This document shows, one piece after another, positions 44,019 to 50,120 of a stretch of 50,120 bases of DNA (positions are counted from its first letter, which is position 1; every line of letters starts with the position of its first letter). The translations under genes were made by a program, and so were the position numbers. A model generated the notes under the pieces. It was not told the origin of the DNA. It worked only from the letters and a program-made list of their open reading frames with translations, and searched no databases. Source of the stretch: Gammaproteobacteria bacterium. Lineage in GTDB: Bacteria > Pseudomonadota > Gammaproteobacteria > Steroidobacterales > PWYM01. Location of the stretch: NCBI GenBank assembly GCA_003567855.1, contig PWYM01000115.1:1-50120 (forward strand), read 5' to 3'.

Positions 44019-45086
44019 TCAGGTGTTGGCGGCAAGCGACGGATCGCCCCTGGGCCATGCACGCAGGATCGCGTTGACGACTGTCGCCAGCGGAATCGCG
44101 AAAAACACCCCCCAGAAGCCCCAGATACCGCCGAAAACCAGAATTGCGGCAATGATCGCGATCGGGTGCAGATTCACGACCTCGCTGAACAGCAGCGGTG
44201 CGAGCAGGTTACCGTCTAGGAGCTGGATCACCGCGTAGGCGATCAGCACGTAGTAGAAGTCCGGAGAGATGCCGAACTGGAAGTAGGCAACCGCCGCGAC
44301 CGGCAGCGTGACCACCGCAACACCGACGAACGGAATCAGCACCGACAACCCGGTCGCCACCGCGAGCAGCAGCGCATACTGCAGGCCCAGGAACGTGAAC
44401 GTGGCCCAGGTCACGCTGCCCACGATCAGGATCTCCCAGACCTTGCCGCGCACGTAATTGCCGATCTGGTCGTTGATCTCGGTGAGTACCGTGTCGGTGA
44501 GCTGGCGATCCCGCGGCAGGAAACCCTCGAGCCACGCGACGATGCGGTCGGCGTCGCGGATCATGAAAAACACCATCAGCGGCACCAGGATCAGGTAGAC
44601 GATGACGGTAATTGCGAGAAACACCGAGCTGACCGAATAGGCGAGCAGCCGCTGCCCTGAGGCCATGATGTCGCTGCCGAGGTTGGACATCATCTGTGTG
44701 ACCTGCTGCTCCTGGATCAACCCCGGGAACTGCTCGGGCAGCTGCAGCGCCAGCGACTGGGCTGCATTGAGTATCGCCGGCAGCTGAGTGACCAGCTGTG
44801 TGAGCTGGCGGATGAACAGCGGCAACAGCCACAGCATCGTCGCCAGCAGCAGGGCCATGAAGAGGATGAAAACCAGCAGCACCGCGAGCAGGTGTGGCAC
44901 GCCGAGCCGGCGCACACGGTTGACCAGTCCGTAGAGCAGGTAGGAGATGATGATCGACGCGAACACCGGCGCCAGCAGGTGCCCCAGGAACATCACGATC
45001 AGCGTCAGTGCAACCAGCACCAGCAGCAGGCCCACGACCTGCGGGTTGCCCAGATTGCGACGCAGCCAGCTCCTGACGAGCTCCAT
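44019..45086 (-). CDS. AI-2E family transporter (PerM-like permease)
   Basis: 355 residues with about eight helices. The arrangement fits the AI-2E/PerM family: two N-terminal helices (LLLVLVALTLIVMFL, FASIIISYLLYGLVNR), a third pair, a soluble region around residues 120-150, then YLILVPLMVFFMIRDADRI, LSVLIPFVGVAVVTLPV and the closing FGGIWGFWGVFFAIPLA. The family exports quorum-sensing molecules or acts as Na+/H+ antiporters; which applies here is not readable. Normal full length. The ATG at 45086 lacks a strong SD. It converges on the coiled-coil gene. Confidence 0.9.
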   Translation of the reverse strand: MELVRSWLRRNLGNPQVVGLLLVLVALTLIVMFLGHLLAPVFASIIISYLLYGLVNRVRRLGVPHLLAVLLVFILFMALLLATMLWLLPLFIRQLTQLVTQLPAILNAAQSLALQLPEQFPGLIQEQQVTQMMSNLGSDIMASGQRLLAYSVSSVFLAITVIVYLILVPLMVFFMIRDADRIVAWLEGFLPRDRQLTDTVLTEINDQIGNYVRGKVWEILIVGSVTWATFTFLGLQYALLLAVATGLSVLIPFVGVAVVTLPVAAVAYFQFGISPDFYYVLIAYAVIQLLDGNLLAPLLFSEVVNLHPIAIIAAILVFGGIWGFWGVFFAIPLATVVNAILRAWPRGDPSLAANT

Positions 45087-45342
45087 CGTATGCCTGCTCC
45101 GTGACCATCGTCATGGCGTTCGACCAGCGCGCATTATGAACGACGCGACGCGCCGCGGGCAGACGCGCTTCATGGTTTGGCCGCACAGTTCCGGTCGCAG
45201 GCCGCGCCATGGCATACTCGCAAGCATGGCTGCGCCCGCGCGCTGCTGGCCAAGCGGCCACTGCGCCAGCCTATTGCGCGGCACCCCCTCATTTTGACCT
45301 GCGGAGACTCTATTCTTGCGACAGCAGCATGGAAGGCTGGGA

Positions 45343-45642
45343 ATGGGACTCGCCGCGGAGCTTCTGCTTGCGATCGTACTGCTTGCCGCAGGCGCGCTTG
45401 CGCTCCCCATCGCCGTCTATTACACCGGCAGCAGGCTGTTCGGCCCGTACGAGGGCGGCACCGGCGGCATGGGCAGTTTCCTGCTCGGCGTGTCCGACTC
45501 GCTGGCTGCGCTTGAGCCCGGCGCGTGGCTGCTGGTGCTGTCACCGCTCGTATGCGTGCTCTTGCTGCGCCTTGCGTTCCGGCTTTTCCGTCGCCCCCGG
45601 GCCGTGGCCGACGCCGCCGGCGAGCACCCGGACGAAGTGTGA
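45343..45642 (+). CDS. Small two-helix membrane protein
   Basis: 99 residues from the ATG at 45343, with GGAAGG six bases upstream. Two hydrophobic helices are clear: LLLAIVLLAAGALALPIAVYY (about residues 8-27) and WLLVLSPLVCVLLLRLAFRLF (about 63-82); each is followed by basic residues. Between them lies a Gly-rich loop (FGPYEGGTGGMGSFL). No known family recognised. The gene stands alone; the 256 bases before it hold no other gene or clear signal. Confidence 0.65.
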   Translation: MGLAAELLLAIVLLAAGALALPIAVYYTGSRLFGPYEGGTGGMGSFLLGVSDSLAALEPGAWLLVLSPLVCVLLLRLAFRLFRRPRAVADAAGEHPDEV

Positions 45643-45783
45643 GGTGGGTCACACTTCAGCAGCAAAATCAGTTAGTTGTCTGAACGTTTTACATTATTAT
45701 GTCGACTCGGGATGGCCGGCATGCGGATCCGTGACCACAATGGGCGCATGCCGCTTATGATGCGGCGATGAAGGATGATCCAG

Positions 45784-46092
45784 ATGCGGAAGTGGTTCAG
45801 ATCGCTGTTCGGGCAGGATACCGGCGCACGCTCCGGGCCCACGCTCGAGAACTCGATGCAGGTCAACGAGGTGCTGGCCCGTTACCGGAGTCCGCCTGCG
45901 GCCGCGCAGCCGGCAACGCCCGTGACCCGCAAACAGCGCACGGAGCACGCCGTCAGCGCCCTTGAAGTGGATTTCGGCGAGGCCGGGCTGTCCATCGAAG
46001 AGCCGTCCGATGACGGCATGAACCCTTACGATACCGGGTGCTTCACCGCGTCGGAACTCTGGGAAAAGCGCCATCGCGACGGGCGCACCTGA
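45784..46092 (+). CDS. Small hypothetical protein
   Basis: 102 residues from the ATG at 45784 with AAGGA eight bases upstream (an ATG at 45775 overlaps that site). The N-terminus is basic/aromatic (MRKWFRSLFGQ), the middle is Pro/Ala-rich and the C-terminus acidic, with MNPYDTGCFTASELWEKR. That ending (NPYDTG...W.KR) looks conserved enough for a real protein, but I do not recognise the family. No signal peptide or membrane helix. An AT-rich stretch at about 45660-45710 lies upstream and may contain its promoter. Confidence 0.6.
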   Translation: MRKWFRSLFGQDTGARSGPTLENSMQVNEVLARYRSPPAAAQPATPVTRKQRTEHAVSALEVDFGEAGLSIEEPSDDGMNPYDTGCFTASELWEKRHRDGRT

Positions 46093-46147
46093 CGCTCGCC
46101 ACCGGCCGCCGGCCGGCAGCGATACGACGGGCGCGGCCGCTACCGCC

Positions 46148-46462
46148 GTGCCCCCCGAAGTGCTTGCACACCTTCGCCGCGAAGCCGGTCGGCGACTGGC
46201 CGCCACGCGTGACCAGGCACTGGCCGCCGGCCGCGACCCCTTCTCTGAATACCAGCGCCGGGCCCGCGACTACGCGACCTGGCGGCTGATGCGCGCCTGC
46301 CCGAAGCGCGTGGAAGCGCTGGTCACGACAGTCGCCAAGGCGGCCGGCCTGTCACCACCAGGCGACGCGGCGCGCGAGGCGTGGGCCATCGCCCTGCTCG
46401 GCGTGCTCGAGACGCTTTACCGCGAGGCGGCCAGTGGCAAGGCTCAGCCCTCAGGCCAGTAA
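46148..46462 (+). CDS. Small hypothetical helical protein
   Basis: 104 residues starting with GTG at 46148; no strong SD. Predicted mostly helical and charged: EVLAHLRREAGRRLAATRD, EYQRRARDYATWRLMRACPKR. Compositionally consistent with genes here. No recognised family. Its 3' end overlaps the opposite gene by 19 bases. It could be translated with the preceding small gene, 55 bases upstream; confidence is moderate because small GC-rich frames can stay open by chance. Confidence 0.5.
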   Translation: MPPEVLAHLRREAGRRLAATRDQALAAGRDPFSEYQRRARDYATWRLMRACPKRVEALVTTVAKAAGLSPPGDAAREAWAIALLGVLETLYREAASGKAQPSGQ

Positions 46463-46734
46463 TACATCCCGATCAGCAACAACGCGCCCCACATGACGAC
46501 CAGCCCCGGGTACTGCCACCAGCGCTCGCGCAGCTGGCCGACGAAACTGACCGCTGCGAACGCGGTCAGAACCGAGAAGAGCGCGATGGCCTCGACGAGA
46601 CCGCCGCGCTCGGCGTCGATCTGCGGATAGTCGGCGCCGATGATGGCGAATATCAGCAGGACCACGGACAGGCCCAGCGCGATGGAAAAAGCCGACCCGA
46701 GAATGATCCCGGTGATTACGGTCAATGGCCGCAT
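46444..46734 (-). CDS. Small three-helix membrane protein
   Basis: 96 residues; GGAGG precedes the ATG at 46734 by about eight bases. Three hydrophobic segments: ITGIILGSAFSIALGLSVVL, LVEAIALFSVLTAFAAVSFVG and LVVMWGALLLIGMYYW, connected by short charged loops, with the WPEG end. No enzymatic motif. Tail-to-tail overlap of 19 bases with the previous gene. Unknown function. Confidence 0.65.
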   Translation of the reverse strand: MRPLTVITGIILGSAFSIALGLSVVLLIFAIIGADYPQIDAERGGLVEAIALFSVLTAFAAVSFVGQLRERWWQYPGLVVMWGALLLIGMYYWPEG

Positions 46735-46886
46735 TGGCCACCCTCCGGTAGCGTTGTTCAGGATTTGTAGCGAATGTGGCTCGCGCGCTTGATCGTCCGG
46801 CGGGCGCAGACTAGCCTCCTGACGAGGGCGGTTACCCGCTCACCGTCGGCCCATTAGCCAGCAGCAGCAAGGCAGCGCAGACGAAC

Positions 46887-49022
46887 ATGACAAACAGTAT
46901 ACGCAGGATCCACGTCACGGCCGCGGTTGCGGCCCTGGCGTTCGTGTTTGCAGTCGGCAACGGCCAGGTCACCGCCAAGCCCGAGCGCGCCCCCGCCGAT
47001 AACGGCGAACTCTCGACCTTCGAGGCGTCCGACCGGCACCGCCAGGTCAGCCGCAAGGTCACCGAGCTGATGTCCCGGTTCCACTACAGCCGGGCCCCCA
47101 TCGACAACGCGCTGTCATCGGCGGTACTCGACCGCTACCTCGACACCATCGACGGCCAGCGCCTCTACCTGCTCGCGGACGACGTCTCCTCGTTCAACCG
47201 CTACCGCTACGAGCTCGACGACCGCGTCGGCAACGGCGACCTGGAGCCGGTCTTCGACATGTTCAGCGTCTACCGCGAGCGCTACCGCGACCGGCTGAAG
47301 TTTGCCCTTGCGCTGCTTGACGAAGGCAAGCTCGATTTCGAGTCCGAAGAAATCTTCCGTTTCGACCGCAGCGAGGAATCGTGGCCCGAAACCCGCGATG
47401 AACAGGACGCGCTCTGGCGCCAGCGCGTGACCAACGACGCGCTCACGCTCAAGCTCGCCGGCCGCGAATGGGATGAAGTCGCCGACACGCTCACGCGCCG
47501 CTATGAGCGCATGCTCGAGCGCATGGAACAGCTTTCCAGCGACGACGTGTTCAGCACCTTCATGAATGCGTTCGCCAACACCATGGACCCTCACACCAGC
47601 TACCTGTCGCCGCGCAACCAGGAGGAATACCAGATCCAGATGAGCCTCTCCTACGAGGGCATAGGCGCGTCGCTGCAGATCGAGGACGAGATGGTCACCA
47701 TCATCGAGGTGATCCCCGGCGGCCCCGCAGCCGCTGACGGTACACTCAAGCCGCGCGACCGCATCACCGGCGTCGGTGAAGGCGCCGAAGGCGAAGGTGA
47801 TATCGAGGATGTGGTGGGCTGGCGCCTCGACGACGTCGTACAGCTGATCCGCGGCCCGGGCGGCACCAAGGTACGCCTGCGCATCCTGCCGGCAGGCGCA
47901 CCGCCGGGCAGCCAGGAAGACATTATAGAGCTCGAGCGTGACCAGGTCCGACTCGAGGCACAGGCGGCCAGCAAGAAGATCGAGGAATACGAGCACGAGG
48001 GTGAAACGCGCCGCATCGGCGTGATCAAGATCCCGAGCTTCTACCAGGACTTCAACGCCCGGCGTCGCGGCAACAATGACTACACCAGTACCACGCGTGA
48101 CGTGGAACGCCTGCTCGGCGAACTCAAGGAGGCCGAGGTCGACGGCGTGGTCGTGGACCTGCGCGGCAACGGCGGCGGACACCTCAGCGAGGCCACGTCG
48201 CTGTCAGGACTGTTCATCGACACCGGGCCGGTCGTGCAGCTGCGCAATACCCGCGGCCAGGTCGAGGTGCTGGACGATCGCGGCAACGGGCCGGTTTACG
48301 ATGGTCCGCTCGCGGTGCTCGTCAACCGCTACTCGGCCTCGGCGTCGGAGATCTTTGCCGCCGCGGTGCAGGATTACGGTCGCGGCATCGTGATCGGCCA
48401 ACGGACCTTCGGTAAGGGATCGGTGCAGAACCTCTACAGCCTGGATGACTTCATCCCAGGCGAAGGCTACGGCCAGCTGACGCTGACGATCGGGAAATAC
48501 TATCGTGTCACCGGGGGCAGCACCCAGCACCGCGGCGTCGAACCCGACATAGAACTCCCCTCGCCTGTCGATGTCTCCCTCGTGGGCGAGAGCGCGCGTG
48601 AAACGGCGCTGCCCTGGGACCAGATCTCGCCGACGCGTTTCCGCGCCACCGACACCATCTCGGACTCGGCCATCGCCCTGCTCGCCCATTACCACGCCCA
48701 GCGCAGCATCGGTGACCCCGACTTCGACTACCTGCTCGCGGATATCGAGGCCTTCATGACGATGCGTGATCGCAAGGAGGTCTCGCTCAACCTCGAGACC
48801 CGCCGCGCCGAACGCGAGGCGATCGAGACGGCACGGCTTGAGCGTGAGAACCGGCGCCGCCAGGCGCTGGGTCTGCCCGAACTCGACGATGTCGAGGAGC
48901 TCGCCGACGCCGACGCGCCCGACGTGATTCTCACCACGGCGGTCAACATCCTGGGCGACATGGTGCGCATCGGCGCGCTGGCCCCCGACGAGGTCGAGCG
49001 TGCAGCGCGCGCGCTGCAATAG
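46887..49022 (+). CDS. prc: Tail-specific (C-terminal processing) periplasmic protease
   Basis: 711 residues with a signal peptide (about 1-30). Domains in order: the N-terminal Prc/TSP domain (ELMSRFHYSRAPIDNALS...YLDTIDGQRLYLLADD), a PDZ domain about 250-345 (YEGIGASLQIED, EVIPGGPAA), the S41 peptidase core about 370-560, and the C-terminal DUF3340-type domain. The Ser-Lys dyad is Ser485 (YSASASE) and Lys510 (FGKGSVQ), 25 apart as in E. coli Prc; LRGNGGGHLSEA is also conserved. It trims or degrades periplasmic proteins with nonpolar C-termini, including lytic enzymes. Ends in a strong terminator. Confidence 0.95.
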   Translation: MTNSIRRIHVTAAVAALAFVFAVGNGQVTAKPERAPADNGELSTFEASDRHRQVSRKVTELMSRFHYSRAPIDNALSSAVLDRYLDTIDGQRLYLLADDVSSFNRYRYELDDRVGNGDLEPVFDMFSVYRERYRDRLKFALALLDEGKLDFESEEIFRFDRSEESWPETRDEQDALWRQRVTNDALTLKLAGREWDEVADTLTRRYERMLERMEQLSSDDVFSTFMNAFANTMDPHTSYLSPRNQEEYQIQMSLSYEGIGASLQIEDEMVTIIEVIPGGPAAADGTLKPRDRITGVGEGAEGEGDIEDVVGWRLDDVVQLIRGPGGTKVRLRILPAGAPPGSQEDIIELERDQVRLEAQAASKKIEEYEHEGETRRIGVIKIPSFYQDFNARRRGNNDYTSTTRDVERLLGELKEAEVDGVVVDLRGNGGGHLSEATSLSGLFIDTGPVVQLRNTRGQVEVLDDRGNGPVYDGPLAVLVNRYSASASEIFAAAVQDYGRGIVIGQRTFGKGSVQNLYSLDDFIPGEGYGQLTLTIGKYYRVTGGSTQHRGVEPDIELPSPVDVSLVGESARETALPWDQISPTRFRATDTISDSAIALLAHYHAQRSIGDPDFDYLLADIEAFMTMRDRKEVSLNLETRRAEREAIETARLERENRRRQALGLPELDDVEELADADAPDVILTTAVNILGDMVRIGALAPDEVERAARALQ

Positions 49023-49065
49023 GCGCTGACCTGCGCGGCCGCGGGTGGCGGTCGTGACGTCCCCT

Positions 49066-49096
49066 GCGGGCCGGCACTTCGCCGGCCCGCTTTCGT
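49066..49096 (+). terminator. Rho-independent terminator of prc
   Basis: Ten perfect pairs (49066-49075 with 49081-49090), five-base loop, then TTTCGTT. Confidence 0.85.
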
Positions 49097-49120
49097 TGGG
49101 GCTTGCGCAGCCTGTGATTG

Positions 49121-49142
49121 GTGTTATAGTTACCTATAACAC
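49121..49142. promoter_or_regulatory. Palindromic operator in front of the efflux adaptor gene
   Basis: GTGTTATAG (49121-49129) and CTATAACAC (49134-49142) form a perfect nine-base inverted repeat around TTAC. A possible -10 TATAGT at 49125-49130 lies inside it, with TTGCGC 16 bases upstream as weak -35. The adaptor ATG is 20 bases downstream. This is the form of a TetR-type repressor site. Confidence 0.7.
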
Positions 49143-49162
49143 TAGACCTCTGGAAGTGCGCC

Positions 49163-50120
49163 ATGAACCCGACCCTTTCCTCTCGCCATCCCGGTGTCGA
49201 CCGGCTCGCGGCCGGCGCCGGCGTCCTCCTCCTGGTACTCGGCGCGGTCGCGCTGCTGGGCGGGTGCAGCGCCGGCAATGCTGACGACCAACAGGCGGCC
49301 GCCGACACGCCGCGGGCGGTGCCGGTCGAGGTCGCGCGCGCCGACCGTGGCCAGGTCACCGCGACCTGGTCAGGCACCGCGGCCATCGTCGTCGACCATG
49401 AAGCGACCGTGAGTGCGCGGGTCGGCGGCGAGATACGTGAGATCCTCGTCGAGGAAGGTGACCAGGTCGCCGCGGGCGATGTCCTGGCTCGGCTGGACGG
49501 CGACCGGCTGCGCCTGGAGATGCAGGAAGCCGAGGCCAACCTGCGCAAGCTCGAACGCGACCTGGCGCGCAACCACACGCTCGCCGATCGCGGACTGATC
49601 AGCTCCGAGGCGCTGGAGATCCTCGAGTACGAGGTCGCGTCCATGCGTGCAGTCTACGAACGCCGGGCGCTCGAATACGAGTACACGCGTATCCGCGCGC
49701 CCATCGATGGCGTCGTCGCCGAACGCCTGATCCGCGTCGGCAACAGCCTCGGCGTCGACGCACCGACCTTCCGCATCACCAGCCACGGCCCGTTGCTCGC
49801 CTACCTGCACGTACCCGAGCGCGAGTACGCGCGCATCGACCGCGGACAGCCGGCGAGCATCCGTGTCGACGCGCTCGGCGGCGAGGCATTCGATGGTGAA
49901 GTGATCCGCATCAGCCCGGTGATGGACCCCGACAGCGGCACGTTCCGGGTGACCGTGCGCTTTCCGGACCCCGATGGACGCTTGCGACCGGGCATGTTCG
50001 GCCGGGTCTCGGTGATCTACGACAGCCGCCCCGACGCGCTGCTGATTCCTCGCGTCGCGCTGCTCGACGGCGACGGGGCCGACGCGGTGTTCCGGATCAA
50101 CGACGGAACGGCCGAGCGGC
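49163..50120 (+). CDS. RND efflux periplasmic adaptor (membrane fusion protein), partial
   Basis: The frame opens at the ATG at 49163 and runs off the right edge, giving the first 319 residues. It starts with a lipoprotein signal with lipobox LGGC. Then come the first beta-strand/lipoyl half (VTATWSGTAAIVVDHEATV, VGGEIREILVEEGDQVAAGD), an alpha-helical hairpin (LRLEMQEAEANLRKLERDL), the second lipoyl half (YEYTRIRAPIDGVVAERLIR) and the beta-barrel with VMDPDSGTFRVTV and LRPGMFGRV. This is an AcrA/HlyD-type adaptor that would join an RND pump, probably encoded just outside the window, to a TolC channel. A palindromic operator sits right before it. Confidence 0.93.
   Translation, partial: MNPTLSSRHPGVDRLAAGAGVLLLVLGAVALLGGCSAGNADDQQAAADTPRAVPVEVARADRGQVTATWSGTAAIVVDHEATVSARVGGEIREILVEEGDQVAAGDVLARLDGDRLRLEMQEAEANLRKLERDLARNHTLADRGLISSEALEILEYEVASMRAVYERRALEYEYTRIRAPIDGVVAERLIRVGNSLGVDAPTFRITSHGPLLAYLHVPEREYARIDRGQPASIRVDALGGEAFDGEVIRISPVMDPDSGTFRVTVRFPDPDGRLRPGMFGRVSVIYDSRPDALLIPRVALLDGDGADAVFRINDGTAER

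Noticed and set aside
45653-45668. Partial match to the shared operator (A-C-TTCA-GCAG-CAAA-A-T)
   Set aside because: The right half-site has a mismatch, the flanking ARRT bases do not match, and it is directly after a small gene with no aromatic-metabolism neighbour.

Overview
The window is dense, high-GC bacterial chromosome, with about 45 genes and almost no spare DNA. It looks like a heterotrophic gammaproteobacterium. The clues are a Tat-exported HiPIP, a full-length Prc protease with a C-terminal extension, several lipoproteins, a TonB-dependent receptor, IorAB, SNF-family Na+ transport and a sigma32-type heat-shock promoter. The genus cannot be fixed from sequence reading alone; an environmental (marine or soil) lineage of the Woeseia/Steroidobacter kind is a guess. 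I saw no tRNA, rRNA, CRISPR array, insertion sequence or phage gene.

Layout. 1-7247: end of an RND/MMPL exporter, an amidase-aminotransferase pair, a convergent D-2-hydroxyacid dehydrogenase/class III aminotransferase pair, and a DUF885 lipoprotein hydrolase. 7403-8899: a PiT phosphate transporter. 8901-16235 (minus): a tight seven-gene operon, read from 16235 downwards: FAD monooxygenase/Old Yellow Enzyme fusion, SDR, MarR regulator, crotonase, acyl-CoA dehydrogenase, RidA, thiolase. The set resembles the aerobic 2-aminobenzoyl-CoA (anthranilate) pathway of Azoarcus evansii, but the CoA ligase is absent here. 16442-21834: two tandem secreted amidohydrolases divergent from a TonB-dependent receptor. 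21942-23042: a double-CDGSH plus cupin fusion. 23032-29424 (minus): iorA, iorB, an SNF-family Na+:amino-acid symporter and a class V aminotransferase, probably one operon for aromatic amino acid or arylpyruvate use.

29558-31845: MscS channel, a hypothetical partner gene, and a HiPIP with a Fur-like box upstream. 32120-40575: folE, a ZrgA-like exported protein, a large acyl-CoA dehydrogenase, Hsp20 with a sigma32-like promoter, a CDF zinc exporter, a quinone oxidoreductase, two overlapping lipoproteins and murI. 40836-41621: a kynurenine-formamidase-like cyclase. 41828-50120: a Ycf46-like AAA ATPase, an AI-2E-type permease, several small unknown genes, prc, and the start of an RND efflux adaptor under a perfect palindromic operator.

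The main new idea is a possible tryptophan/kynurenine/anthranilate regulon. A near-palindromic AT-rich motif (A-N-TTYA-N4-TDAA-A-T, then A-R-T) occurs in front of three separate units: the aminobenzoyl-CoA-type operon (16326-16347), iorAB-transporter-aminotransferase (29505-29526) and the formamidase-like cyclase (40798-40819). The MarR protein encoded inside the first operon is the obvious candidate to bind it. The motif and the family calls are read from sequence; the regulon and pathway are inference.
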